This document shows, in pieces, positions 54,998 to 63,697 of a DNA stretch of 64,000 bases. Within the stretch, counting starts at the first letter, position 1. Each line of letters opens with the position of its first letter. The stretch is from assembly GCA_035636095.1 (NCBI GenBank), contig DASPZU010000088.1:1-64000 (forward strand). The letters are read 5' to 3'. The position numbers and the translations under genes were made by a program. The notes beneath the pieces are model-generated. The model saw only the letters and a list, made by a program, of their open reading frames with translations. It made no database searches and had not been told where the DNA came from. The DNA comes from Gp7-AA10 sp035636095 (GTDB taxonomy: Bacteria; Acidobacteriota; Thermoanaerobaculia; Gp7-AA8).

Positions 54998-55704
54998 CAG
55001 ATGAGCTCTCTCGATCGGAGCCGGCGCACGAACTTTTCGATGCGGCCGCGCTCCTCTTCAGTCACTCCCAAAAAATGTAATCCGTATTTTGCGGTGGTAC
55101 CAACAAATTCGGCGCGCAAAACTTCCGATTCGATCTGCATCGGCTTCTGCTCGCCGGGTAAATAGAAATGCAACCGCAGCTTGCCCTCGCCGGGAAGGAC
55201 GCGATCGAGCTCCAGCAGCATGCCGGTCGAGGAGATGTTCAGGCTTCGGCCGATCAGGAATCGTCCGTTCTTTTCGAGCGAAACTTCGATGCGCGTGAGT
55301 GTACGCAATTCGCGACGGGTGGGGATGCTGGTCAGCCGCGTGATCTTGGCGTCGAGATCGTTGCGCTGGAGCGGACGATAGATCACGTCGTTGCAGCCGG
55401 CGGCCAGGCACAGGTCCTGATGTTGATCGTTCTCGCGATCGCAGACCAGGAGCAGCGAGATGCCGCGCGTCCGCTCGTCGTTGCGGATTTCGCGACAGAA
55501 TTCCGGCGCCGACATGTCGAACAGATCGAAGCCGAACATGATGAGCTGCGGCTGCTCGTCGCGCGCCTTCTGCAATCCTTCGCTTCCCGCCAGCGCGGTC
55601 GTGACCAGCGCCTCGCGGCGCCGCAGGATCGTCTCCTGGAACAGCAGTGCCCCGCGCGATTGATCGACGAGAAGAATGCGTCCGACATCCGTAGCGGTGG
55701 TCAT
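54997..55704 (-). CDS. Degenerate receiver-PilZ protein
   Basis: 235 residues. The N-terminal half has a receiver fold (RILLVDQSRGALLFQETIL) but the acidic pair is reduced to VDQ and the phosphorylation site is lost (LIMFGFDLFD where LLLD would be expected). The C-terminal half is a PilZ domain with a LNISSTGMLLEL motif (N/DxSxxG) and Arg-rich RELRTLTRIE. It probably senses c-di-GMP rather than phosphate. It overlaps the cysteine desulfurase stop by one base. Confidence 0.85.
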   Translation of the reverse strand: MTTATDVGRILLVDQSRGALLFQETILRRREALVTTALAGSEGLQKARDEQPQLIMFGFDLFDMSAPEFCREIRNDERTRGISLLLVCDRENDQHQDLCLAAGCNDVIYRPLQRNDLDAKITRLTSIPTRRELRTLTRIEVSLEKNGRFLIGRSLNISSTGMLLELDRVLPGEGKLRLHFYLPGEQKPMQIESEVLRAEFVGTTAKYGLHFLGVTEEERGRIEKFVRRLRSRELI

Positions 55705-56837
55705 TAAGCGGCCGAGATCTCACGCAGTCTGGCGACGACTCGTTTGAGATCGTCGACCAGCATGCCCATATGTTCCGCAGTGTTCGACTTGCCGAGGCCG
55801 AAGCGAATCGAGCCGATGGCGGAGGGTTCCGCAACGCCGATCGCCATCAAAACCGGCGACGGCCCACGCTCGCCCGAACTGCACGCCGATCCCGATGACA
55901 GCGAGAAGCGGCGCATGGCCACGATCAGCGACTCCGCCTCGATGCGGTCGAAACTGACGTTTAGATTGCCCGGCAATCTTAACTCGCGCGGGCCGTTGAC
56001 GGAAGCGCCGGCGATCTCCGCCGTCAGGCGATCCCAAAGTTCATTGCGAAGGGCAGTGAGTCGCTCCCCTTCCTCCGCCATCTCGTCCTTTCGAATGCGA
56101 AATGCCGTCGCCATGCCGATCACGCCCGGGGCGTTCACCGTGCCCGATCGGACTCCCTTTTCCTGCCCCCCTCCCAAAATCAACGGCTCGACGCGCACAC
56201 TCCTCCTGACATACAGACCGCCGATTCCTTTGGGCCCATAGATTTTGTGGGCCGACCACGAGGCCAGATCGACCTCGGCGAGGTTGACGTCAATTTTGCC
56301 AGCAGCCTGGGTGATGTCGCTGTGATACAGAACACCACGCTCTCTGCAGATGGCCGCAAATTCGCCAATGGGCTGGATGGTTCCGATTTCGCCGTTTGCG
56401 GCCTCGATCGAGACGAGCTTCGTATTCGGACGGATCGCCGCCCGCAGTTTCGCCGGATCGAGGAAGCCTTCTCGATCGGGCTGCAGAATCGTCAGCTCCA
56501 CGCCTCTTTTCTCGAGTCGTTTCGCCGGCGCCAGCACCGATTTGTGCTCGATGGCGGAAGTGATCAGATGGTCGCTGGCGGTGAGGGAATTGAGTGCGAT
56601 GTTGTTCGACTCGGTGGCACCGGCGGTGAAGTAGATTTCGTTGGGCTGCACTCTGAAAAAGCGCGCGATGCCGATGCGGGCATCTTCCACCGCGTTCGAC
56701 GCGCGGCGTCCGTGCTCGTGAGTGAGAGAGGCCGGGTTTCCGAAGGTCGTGGAAAAGAACGGCAGCATGGCCTCGACGACGCGCGGATCACAGGGCGTCG
56801 TAGCATGGTGGTCGAGGTAAATCGGTGGCGCGGACAT
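55704..56837 (-). CDS. Cysteine desulfurase (NifS/IscS type)
   Basis: 377 residues. YLDHHATTPCDPRVVEAMLP, TAGATESNN, the PLP lysine in SWSAHKIYGPKG and the catalytic loop SLSSGSACSSGERGPS identify a class I cysteine desulfurase. It supplies persulfide sulfur for Fe-S clusters, tRNA thiolation or molybdenum cofactor (moaC-mobA lie 2 kb away). No iscU or regulator is adjacent. Divergent from a small secreted gene by 23 bp with an AT-rich AATAATAA core between. Confidence 0.93.
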   Translation of the reverse strand: MSAPPIYLDHHATTPCDPRVVEAMLPFFSTTFGNPASLTHEHGRRASNAVEDARIGIARFFRVQPNEIYFTAGATESNNIALNSLTASDHLITSAIEHKSVLAPAKRLEKRGVELTILQPDREGFLDPAKLRAAIRPNTKLVSIEAANGEIGTIQPIGEFAAICRERGVLYHSDITQAAGKIDVNLAEVDLASWSAHKIYGPKGIGGLYVRRSVRVEPLILGGGQEKGVRSGTVNAPGVIGMATAFRIRKDEMAEEGERLTALRNELWDRLTAEIAGASVNGPRELRLPGNLNVSFDRIEAESLIVAMRRFSLSSGSACSSGERGPSPVLMAIGVAEPSAIGSIRFGLGKSNTAEHMGMLVDDLKRVVARLREISAA

Positions 56838-56860
56838 GGTCGAGGATCAATAATAACGGT

Positions 56861-57271
56861 ATGCGAAATGCGCTCCTCATCGCCGCCATCGCTGCAACGG
56901 CATCGACTGCATTTGCCGCCGATCAAAAACTGTCCATCGGCATCCGCACCGACGGCGCCCTCCGCGGAGACACCGCTGTGCTGGTGACCGTCAAGAACCT
57001 CACGCCGACAATCGTGACGGTTGGCAAAATTGCGGTTCGAAGCGCTTACAACATGAATTTCATGCTGGTCCCGGTGACGAGAAAATTCGATCAGAAAATC
57101 GCGCCCGGGGCGACCTCCAGCTTCATCATGATGTCGCCCTCGCATTTGCAGAATGCTCGCAGGTCGGCTGCCCCAGCACCGATTGTCATCGAGGCGACCG
57201 TCGACGCCACCAGCTTCGACGGTCAGGCATTCCGCACCGTCCACAGGACGAGCGTGCTCTCCGCGCCCTAG
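56861..57271 (+). CDS. Small secreted beta-sandwich protein, unknown
   Basis: 136 residues with signal peptide (ALLIAAIAATASTAFAA). The mature part looks like an Ig-type beta sandwich (GDTAVLVTVKNLTPTIVTV, APGATSSFIMMSP). No named family is recognised. AATAAT lies 6 bases before the ATG. Its 3' end overlaps pcnB by 4 bp convergent. Confidence 0.72.
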   Translation: MRNALLIAAIAATASTAFAADQKLSIGIRTDGALRGDTAVLVTVKNLTPTIVTVGKIAVRSAYNMNFMLVPVTRKFDQKIAPGATSSFIMMSPSHLQNARRSAAPAPIVIEATVDATSFDGQAFRTVHRTSVLSAP

Positions 57272-58554
57272 TGCGCGTGCCGACGCCGTCGACGCCGCGG
57301 ATGCGGCTGGCGCGGCGCTTCTCCTTCGGCACGCTTGACGCGCAGCGCGAACGATTGCCACTGGCGGAAGACCTCGACGTATTTGCCGGACGAGAACGCG
57401 TAAATCTCGAGCAGCGCCAACGCGTCGTTGAAGGGCTCGCGGTAGACGAAACGGAATTGCGCGCGCCGGTCCGCCGGCGGCTCCAGCAGACGCCACAGCG
57501 TCTCGAGCGCCTGCTCGATCTGATGGCGCGTCGCGGCCGGCAACGCCATCCGCGCGCAAATCGGCTGAATCAGCTCGCGGATGAAGACCAGCACCTCGCC
57601 GATCCGCATCCGGCCATTTCGGCGACCTTCCTCGCGCTCGATCTCTTCGATGACCCAGGGGAGCAGAAGGACCGAGAGAAGCACGGCGTCCGGAATCTTG
57701 CGGTCCGATTGTACGGTCCGATCGAGGACTTCCAGCATTTTCCAGAAGTACGGAGCGCGCTCGCCCGCAATGGCGCGGAAAACCTCCGGCAGCAGCGGCT
57801 CGAGAAGACCGGTATCGACCATCAGGCGAAATGCGCCTCGCGACCATCCGCGTCGCAGCAGCTCGAGGATTTCCTCCGACACGCGATGCGGCGAGGCCTT
57901 CAGGATCTCGTGTTTGTGGCGGAGGATCGCTTGGTAGGTCTCATGCTCGATGTCGAAGCCGAGTCGGGACGCGAATTCGATGGCGCGCATCATGCGGACC
58001 GGATCTTCGCGGAAGCGGATGTCGGGATCGCCGATCACGCGTACTTTTTTCTGATCGAGATCGGCAAGCCCGCCGATGAAGTCGATCACCGAGAAGTCGG
58101 CGATGTTGTAGAACAGCGCATTGATCGTGAAGTCGCGGCGACGCGCGTCCTGCAGCGGCGTGCCGAAGGTGTTGTCGTCGGTGATGAGCAGCTCCGCATT
58201 TTCCTCCGTCGGACGCTCGGGCTCGCGGCGGAAGGTCGACACCTCCACGATCATGTCCTGAAAGATGATGTGCACCAGGCGGAAGCGGCGTCCGATGATG
58301 CGGCTGTTCCGGAAAAGACGGCGGATCTCGGCCGGATGGGCGTCGGTCGCGACGTCGAAATCCTTGGGCGTGCGATTCATGAGCAGATCGCGCACGCTTC
58401 CGCCGCACAAATACGCCTGGTAACCGCTTCGATGCAGGCGGTAAAGGACCTTCAGGACGTTCTCGGGAATGCGACGGCGCGAAATCGAATGGCTGCTGCG
58501 GTCGACGACGACCGCCTGTTCACTTTCGCCGGTCGCACTTGCAGGTGCGCTCAT
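57268..58554 (-). CDS. pcnB: Poly(A) polymerase I-like nucleotidyltransferase
   Basis: 428 residues. LCGGSVRDLLMNRTPKDFDVATDA carries the catalytic DxD, RRRDFTINALFYN the second motif, and DPVRMMRAIEFASRLGFDI the RNA-binding region; the longer C-terminal half and the basic tail (RRRRRRHAH) fit PcnB rather than a CCA enzyme. It adds 3' A tails to RNA. The ATG overlaps the lepB stop by 4 bp. It is the second enzyme of this class in the window. Confidence 0.9.
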   Translation of the reverse strand: MSAPASATGESEQAVVVDRSSHSISRRRIPENVLKVLYRLHRSGYQAYLCGGSVRDLLMNRTPKDFDVATDAHPAEIRRLFRNSRIIGRRFRLVHIIFQDMIVEVSTFRREPERPTEENAELLITDDNTFGTPLQDARRRDFTINALFYNIADFSVIDFIGGLADLDQKKVRVIGDPDIRFREDPVRMMRAIEFASRLGFDIEHETYQAILRHKHEILKASPHRVSEEILELLRRGWSRGAFRLMVDTGLLEPLLPEVFRAIAGERAPYFWKMLEVLDRTVQSDRKIPDAVLLSVLLLPWVIEEIEREEGRRNGRMRIGEVLVFIRELIQPICARMALPAATRHQIEQALETLWRLLEPPADRRAQFRFVYREPFNDALALLEIYAFSSGKYVEVFRQWQSFALRVKRAEGEAPRQPHPRRRRRRHAH

Positions 58555-59315
58555 GGGCTATAGCCGGTATCGGTCTCCGGAAGAATGGTTGGAGTGAAAT
58601 GGTACTTGCTGTCGACGATGAAAAACGTCCGTTCCCAGCGGGTCTGCGTGAAAAAGTGAATGACGACGCCGCGGAGCTCTTTGAGCCGGGCCGAGGGAGG
58701 GCTGTCGGGCGGCGGCGGAATACTCGCGAAGGACCAGTACACCATGAACGCGCGTCCTTTGATCATTCCACGCGGCACCGTTCCCCAATAGCGTGAATCG
58801 CTGGAGCGGTCGCGATTGTCGCCCATCGCGAAGTATCGATCGGGCGGCACGGTGTACGGACCGAATTGATCGCGCGAGCGGTACGGCTCGGGCAGCGCCG
58901 GCTGGAGCGGAAAGACATTCGGATCGACGTGGACCACGTAGGGCTCGTCGAGCTGTTTGCCGTTGACCGAGACCTTTTTGTCGCGAATCTCGAGGATATC
59001 CCCGGGCATCCCGATCACGCGTTTGACGAAATCCGTGTCGGGCTGCAGCGGATACCGGAACACGATGATGTCGCCGCGTTTGATGTCGCGCAGCGGAAGG
59101 CGTCCCTTCAGCGGGTCCGGCGCGGGACCGTAGATGAATTTGTTGACGATGATGTGGTCGCCGACCTTCAGGTTGTCCTCCATCGATCCGGTCGGGATCT
59201 TGAAGGCCTGAAAGGCGAAGATTCTCGCGAAGTTGACGAAGATGACCGCGATCAGCAGCGCTTCGTAGTATTCGCGGAACGTCGACTTTTTCTGCTTGGG
59301 TTCATCGGACGCCAT
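58551..59315 (-). CDS. lepB: Signal peptidase I
   Basis: 254 residues. One N-terminal membrane helix (about 19-37), Ser44 in IPTGSMEDNL and Lys98 in DFVKRVIGMPGD form the catalytic dyad, and GDNRDRSSDSRYWG is the box E motif. It cleaves signal peptides outside the inner membrane, relevant to the many exported proteins here. AAAGGA precedes the ATG, which overlaps the previous gene by 14 bp. Operon with pcnB. Confidence 0.96.
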   Translation of the reverse strand: MASDEPKQKKSTFREYYEALLIAVIFVNFARIFAFQAFKIPTGSMEDNLKVGDHIIVNKFIYGPAPDPLKGRLPLRDIKRGDIIVFRYPLQPDTDFVKRVIGMPGDILEIRDKKVSVNGKQLDEPYVVHVDPNVFPLQPALPEPYRSRDQFGPYTVPPDRYFAMGDNRDRSSDSRYWGTVPRGMIKGRAFMVYWSFASIPPPPDSPPSARLKELRGVVIHFFTQTRWERTFFIVDSKYHFTPTILPETDTGYSP

Positions 59316-60192
59316 TGATGTCCTTTATCGGAATTCCATGGTCGCTGCGGCCGCCAAAAACATAGATCCGCTGCGCGTCAATCCACGGTGTAGCGTCGAC
59401 GGCTGCCCAGAACGCGTCATCCGGCGCACGCGGCATGATCGCACAAGCCACGCGCTTGTTGCGCATCAGAGTGCCGCGGGCGTCATCCCACACAAATGGC
59501 GGATTCGCGATCCAGACCACCAGCGGGATCTTCTCCGTGTACCGAATCGTCTTCGGCCGAAGCATCAGGGCGCCGTCCAGCGGCAGGGCAGCAAGGTCGA
59601 GCTTCACCTCGGGAGGGACATCAATGCGAAGCGCATGACCGTCAAAGTTCACCGATTCGATGCGCTCCGACGCGTCGGCACTGCTGAGCACGACAAAGTA
59701 GCGTTCGGCCGGCGGATCCCACGCCAGAGCACGCACTGTCGCATAGGGAAAGCCGACGCTCAACTGTGTCGCTGTCGGGATGTGCACCGTCCGCACGACG
59801 TCGCCCGCCTTCCCGTGAACGATGAACGCGACTTTGTTGCCTCGAGGCGCCCACACCGGATCGGTCTCATCCGCAGGGTCCTCGGGAATCCAGTGGATCT
59901 CGCTTCCCTCCAGCGCGACCAGGCCGATGTCGAAGTTGTCGCTGCGCTTCGCGGCAAAGACGACCTCTCCCCTGTCGAGCGAAACGTCGAAGGATTGGAT
60001 CGCAGCGAATTTCGGCGTCAGCTCTTTGCCGCCGTTGACGAGCTTGCCGTCGACGATTTTCACCTTGCTGACCGCGCGCCTGGCGCACTCGACTTTCGCG
60101 CAAGGGTCGCCGATCGTCGCCGCTCCTGGCACTCGGGACGTCGTGCCGCAATGCACCAATAATAGAAACAGAAGCCACGTCCGGACCCGCAC
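59302..60192 (-). CDS. Exported propeller-like protein of unknown function
   Basis: 296 residues from the GTG at 60192 with a signal sequence (VRTWLLFLLLVHCGTT; Cys may be a lipid site). The rest has WD/TolB-like beta-blade repeats (DETDPVWAPRGNKVAFIV, IQSFDVSLDRGEVVFAAKR). A TTG three bases upstream is also possible. TAGAAT at 60201-60206 ends 8 bases before this GTG. It leads the lepB-pcnB run and overlaps lepB. Confidence 0.75.
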   Translation of the reverse strand: MRVRTWLLFLLLVHCGTTSRVPGAATIGDPCAKVECARRAVSKVKIVDGKLVNGGKELTPKFAAIQSFDVSLDRGEVVFAAKRSDNFDIGLVALEGSEIHWIPEDPADETDPVWAPRGNKVAFIVHGKAGDVVRTVHIPTATQLSVGFPYATVRALAWDPPAERYFVVLSSADASERIESVNFDGHALRIDVPPEVKLDLAALPLDGALMLRPKTIRYTEKIPLVVWIANPPFVWDDARGTLMRNKRVACAIMPRAPDDAFWAAVDATPWIDAQRIYVFGGRSDHGIPIKDINGVR

Positions 60193-60200
60193 CAAAATTC

Positions 60201-60206
60201 ATTCTA
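60201..60206 (-). promoter_or_regulatory. -10-like TAGAAT, 8 bases before GTG start
   Basis: TAGAAT then GAATTTTG and the GTG at 60192; if the TTG were used the spacing would be 5. It reads toward lepB. Confidence 0.45.
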
Positions 60207-60233
60207 ACACGTTGAAAATAAAAGGCCAAATGT

Positions 60234-61094
60234 ATGGCCAAGGCTTTGCAAATAAATAGCGTCATGGATCTTCAAGATCAGTTGATCGAATCCTCAAAAG
60301 AGCGGCGCGGCAAAGGCGCCGGAAAGTTCTCGATCGCTTCGATCGCTCTTCACGGCTTCATGATCGCCGGCATTCTGTTCATGTCGGCGACGGCGACGCA
60401 CAAGGTGGCCGCCGAAAAGCCGATCCGCGCGTTCCTGGCCTCCAACGCCGCCCCGCCTCCGCCGCCACCACCCCCGCCGGCTGCCTCGAGCGCGCCGCGT
60501 TCGACGCCGACGATCAAGCCCGTGCAGATTCCGAAGTCGTCATTCGTCCAGCCAACCGAAATCCCGAAGGAGCTGCCGAAGGTGGAGGCGCCGATGACGT
60601 CCGCGACGAACGTCGCCCCATCGCAGCCAAGTGAGCCTGCTGGAGAGCCGGGCGGCGTTCCTGGTGGCGTCGCAGGCGGTGTTCAGGGCGGGGTGCAGGG
60701 AGGCGTGGTGGGCGGGACGGTGGGCGGACAACTGGGCGGTGTGCTGGGTGGGGCGGTGGGCGGAACGGGTGAGGCCAAAGAGCCGGAACCCCCTAAACCT
60801 GAAGGACCGCTGCGTGTCGGCGGCGACGTCAAGGCGCCGGTCGTCATCAAGCGTGTCGAGCCGATGTACCCCGACACCGCGCGCAAGGCGAAGATCGCCG
60901 GCGTGGTGATCGTGGAGGCGATCATCGACAAGGACGGAAACGTCGACAAAGCGAAAGTGCTGAAAGGTCTTTCGATGGGCCTGAGCGAAGCGGCAATCGA
61001 AGCGGTCAAGCATTGGAAGTTCAAGCCGGGAACGTTGAATGGTGAACCGGTCGACGTCATCTTCAATCTGACCGTCAACTTCAAATTGGAATGA
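60234..61094 (+). CDS. tonB: TonB-family energy transducer
   Basis: 286 residues: membrane helix near 37-53, a Pro-rich segment (PPPPPPPPPAASS), then a Gly-rich repeat array (GGVPGGVAGGVQGGVQGG) and a C-terminal TonB domain (EPMYPDTARKAKIAGVVIVE, HWKFKPGTLNGEPV). It would pass proton-motive energy to outer-membrane receptors. Neither ExbB/D nor a receptor is nearby. The Gly repeats are a direct-repeat stretch in DNA (about 60645-60780). A weak AAAAGG site precedes the ATG. Confidence 0.9.
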   Translation: MAKALQINSVMDLQDQLIESSKERRGKGAGKFSIASIALHGFMIAGILFMSATATHKVAAEKPIRAFLASNAAPPPPPPPPPAASSAPRSTPTIKPVQIPKSSFVQPTEIPKELPKVEAPMTSATNVAPSQPSEPAGEPGGVPGGVAGGVQGGVQGGVVGGTVGGQLGGVLGGAVGGTGEAKEPEPPKPEGPLRVGGDVKAPVVIKRVEPMYPDTARKAKIAGVVIVEAIIDKDGNVDKAKVLKGLSMGLSEAAIEAVKHWKFKPGTLNGEPVDVIFNLTVNFKLE

Positions 61095-61156
61095 GGAGGG
61101 GTACGAATGCCACGAGGATCAAGGACGGGCGAAGGTAATGCACGTGGTTGCGTAGA

Positions 61157-61200
61157 TGCGCGGTCTCGCGGTGATGTACTGCCAGACCGCGAGACCGCGA
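61157..61200. repeat. Inverted repeat of GGTCTCG units between convergent genes
   Basis: Arms 61158-61172 and 61186-61200 pair over 14 bases (GCGGTCTCGCGGT). It uses the same core as the element at 50486-50563 and lies between the tonB and pruA ends, where it could serve as a terminator. Confidence 0.8.
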
Positions 61201-61204
61201 AACC

Positions 61205-62833
61205 TCAGTCCCCTCCGCGATCCACGGTCATCGGCTGCGTACCAACCTTCCTCGAAATCGCCTTCGCCTGCAGGAAGAGGCCGAGGTAATCGCGGCCGCC
61301 GGCTTTCGAGTCGGTTCCCGACATGTTGAATCCGCCGAATGGATGCACGCCCACCAGCGCACCCGTCGATTTGCGATTGAAGTAGAGATTGCCGACGAAG
61401 AATTCGTCCTGCGCGCGCCGGATTTTGTCGGGATTGTCGGTGAAGACAGAGCCCGTCAATCCGAACTCGGTATCGTTCGCGATGCGCAGCGCGTCATCAA
61501 AGTTTTTCGCTTTGATCACCGCCAGCACCGGTCCGAAAATCTCTTCCTGCGCGATGGTCGCATGCGGATCGACATCTGCGATCACGGTCGGCTCGACGAA
61601 GTAGCCATCCTCCGCGCGCACTTTGCCGCCTGCAACCAGGCGCCCTTCCGAGGTCCCTTTGTCGATGTACTCCTTGATCTTGCGCATTGCCGATTCGCTG
61701 ACAACCGGACCGATCTGCGCGTCGCTTCGCTCCGGAGGCCCAAGGCGAAGGGCCTTCGTTTTCTCGACCACCATGGGCACGAACTTGTCGTAGATCGCTT
61801 CGTCGACGATCAGCCGCGAGCACGCAGAGCATTTCTGTCCCTGAAATCCAAACGCCGACGCAACCACCGCCGAAGCTGCGTCGTCGAGATTCTTCGTTTC
61901 ACGATCGACGATGATGGCGTCCTTGCCACCCATCTCGGCGACGACGCGTTTGATCCAGACCTGACCCTTGCGGGGCTTGGCCGCTTCTTCGTTAATGTGT
62001 AGTCCGACTTCCTTCGAGCCGGTGAACGAGATGAATCGGATCTTCGGATGCTGGATGAGCGGATCGCCGACTTCGCCGCCCGAGCCGCTGAGGAAATTGA
62101 CAACCCCCGCCGGCATGCCGGCTTCTTCGAGGAGTGCAAAAAAGCGATACGCGATCCACGGCGCATCCGACGAAGGTTTCAGCACCACGGCGTTGCCGGT
62201 GACGACGGCCGCCGATGTCATGCCGGCCATGATCGCGAGCGGAAAGTTCCAGGGCGGAATCACGGCGCCGACGCCTAACGGAATGTAGACCAGCGCGTTG
62301 TCCTCCGATTCGATTCTTGTGATCGGTTGCTGGCCGCCGTAGCGATAAGCCTCGCGGGCATAGAACTCGAGAAAGTCGATGGCCTCGGCAGTGTCGGCAT
62401 CCGCTTCCGGCCAGGTTTTGCCGACTTCGTAAATCATCGTCGCGGAGAATTCGTGTTTGCGCTGGCGCATCAGGTCCGCGGCTTTGAGCAAAAGTCCGGC
62501 CCGGACATTGACCGGTGCGCGCTTCCACGTTTCAAAGGCCTTCCACGCCGCGCCGATCGCCTGCTCCACGTGCGCTTTCGTGCCCTTTTGGAATTTGCCG
62601 AGGAGCTGGCCATTGTGAGAGGGATTGGTGGAATCGTACGTTTTGAGACCGGTGATGCGCTGGCCGCCGACGACGAGCGGATACTCGCGTCCGAACTCGG
62701 CTTTCACTTTTTCGAGCGCCGTTTCCATCGCCGAACGGTTGTGCGGTTTGCTAAAGTCGGTCAGCAGCTCGTTGCGGAATTCGCTCAGCGTGCGATTCTG
62801 CGCGGTCGGCTCGGTCATCAATTCCGTTGGCAT
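61205..62833 (-). CDS. pruA: L-glutamate gamma-semialdehyde dehydrogenase
   Basis: 542 residues. Aldehyde dehydrogenase motifs: PWNFPLAIMAGM, GSKEVGLHINEEAA, general-base Glu in VVAEMGGKDAI and the nucleophile in GFQGQKCSACSRL; GVHPFGGFNMSGTDSKAGG is typical of P5C dehydrogenases. It oxidises glutamate semialdehyde to glutamate in proline breakdown. No proline dehydrogenase is in the window. GGAGGGA before the ATG is a strong ribosome site. Confidence 0.93.
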   Translation of the reverse strand: MPTELMTEPTAQNRTLSEFRNELLTDFSKPHNRSAMETALEKVKAEFGREYPLVVGGQRITGLKTYDSTNPSHNGQLLGKFQKGTKAHVEQAIGAAWKAFETWKRAPVNVRAGLLLKAADLMRQRKHEFSATMIYEVGKTWPEADADTAEAIDFLEFYAREAYRYGGQQPITRIESEDNALVYIPLGVGAVIPPWNFPLAIMAGMTSAAVVTGNAVVLKPSSDAPWIAYRFFALLEEAGMPAGVVNFLSGSGGEVGDPLIQHPKIRFISFTGSKEVGLHINEEAAKPRKGQVWIKRVVAEMGGKDAIIVDRETKNLDDAASAVVASAFGFQGQKCSACSRLIVDEAIYDKFVPMVVEKTKALRLGPPERSDAQIGPVVSESAMRKIKEYIDKGTSEGRLVAGGKVRAEDGYFVEPTVIADVDPHATIAQEEIFGPVLAVIKAKNFDDALRIANDTEFGLTGSVFTDNPDKIRRAQDEFFVGNLYFNRKSTGALVGVHPFGGFNMSGTDSKAGGRDYLGLFLQAKAISRKVGTQPMTVDRGGD

Positions 62834-62869
62834 CGTTCCCTCCGGCGTCCTTGTTGCAGCGGAAGCGGT

Positions 62870-63589
62870 ATGTACTCGAAATATCCATGCCACGCAACGT
62901 GCGCCCTGGCGCTGCTATTCGCGCTCGGGTGCGCGCCGGCCGGGCCGTGGCAGAACGAGCCGGTGGGCAGCGAGATCAACATGGCTTTCGCAGTCCGAAA
63001 CAATCTTCTATTTCTCGATGGCGCAACAATCGACGGACGCCACGGACGTTTTCTCATCGGCTCAGCGCAGTCCCGGACGGTAGTCGATCCGAAGTTTGCG
63101 ATCGAGGGGTTGCATTCGCTGCAACTGAGTGGGCGCGAATCGCTTCGATTCATGCCCGTAGTCACCGACCTCGGAGGAATCGCAGACGGCATCGTCGGGA
63201 AAGACATCTGGGGTAGTCACGCCATCACGATCGATTATCGCGCCGGCCTGCTGACATTTCAAAGGGAAGGCATGCATCCGGAGCTCATGATCGTCTATCG
63301 CTACAGCGACGATCCAACCATCAATGTCGTCATCGACGGCCGCGTCACCCCGGCCATCGTCGATACGACCTCGCCGGACTCACTCGTCCTGCCGCGCACT
63401 TCGCCGGGGCCGGGTCGAAGAAACGCGCACATTCAAATCGCGGACACCGATTTCGGGAACGTCGATGTCCGCGTGGCGGATGTCTCGGCGCCGCGCGTCG
63501 GCAATCGGCTGCTGTCGCGGTTCCTGATTTCGATCGACTACGGCCGGCATCAGGTCGGCCTGTGGCGCGACCCGCGGATCGCGCTGTAG
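62870..63589 (+). CDS. Degenerate aspartyl-protease-like lipoprotein
   Basis: 239 residues with lipoprotein signal (CALALLFALGCAP; lipobox ALGC). Two retropepsin-like repeats: the first keeps the fold (DGIVGKDIWGSHAITIDYRAG) but lacks the DTG Asp (FLIGSAQSRTV), the second has AIVDTTSPDSLVLP with DTT in place of DTG. It is probably a binding protein or an altered protease rather than a canonical one. Divergent from pruA by 36 bp. Confidence 0.75.
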   Translation: MYSKYPCHATCALALLFALGCAPAGPWQNEPVGSEINMAFAVRNNLLFLDGATIDGRHGRFLIGSAQSRTVVDPKFAIEGLHSLQLSGRESLRFMPVVTDLGGIADGIVGKDIWGSHAITIDYRAGLLTFQREGMHPELMIVYRYSDDPTINVVIDGRVTPAIVDTTSPDSLVLPRTSPGPGRRNAHIQIADTDFGNVDVRVADVSAPRVGNRLLSRFLISIDYGRHQVGLWRDPRIAL

Positions 63590-63665
63590 GTTGCTGGGTT
63601 GCTGAGTTGCTAGGTTGCCAGGTGAACAACCAAGCAACCAAGCAACCCAGCAACTCAGCAACCCA
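63590..63665. repeat. Inverted repeat of GGTTGCTG 8-bp units
   Basis: Left arm 63590-63622 (GGTTGCTG/AGTTGCTA octamers) pairs with right arm 63625-63665 (AGCAACCC units). It begins right after the stop of the preceding gene and ends 3 bases before the next -10 hexamer. Confidence 0.88.
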
Positions 63666-63667
63666 GT

Positions 63668-63673
63668 TATAAT
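63668..63673 (+). promoter_or_regulatory. Consensus -10 TATAAT before PIG-L gene
   Basis: Perfect TATAAT, 24 bases before the ATG at 63698, so this transcript would have a short leader unlike the leaderless set. Confidence 0.5.
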
Positions 63674-63697
63674 CGCAGCCGGTCCCCGGGGTCCCAA

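Noticed and set aside
51428..56837. Methyltransferase, glycosyltransferase and desulfurase region as a natural-product cluster
   Set aside because: Gene directions are mixed, there is no core synthase, and neighbours are housekeeping moaC-mobA and regulators.
60645..60780. Possible CRISPR or minisatellite array in the Gly-rich DNA of tonB
   Set aside because: The repeats are short GGCGGNGTN codon runs in frame with a TonB linker, with no spacers or constant repeat length.
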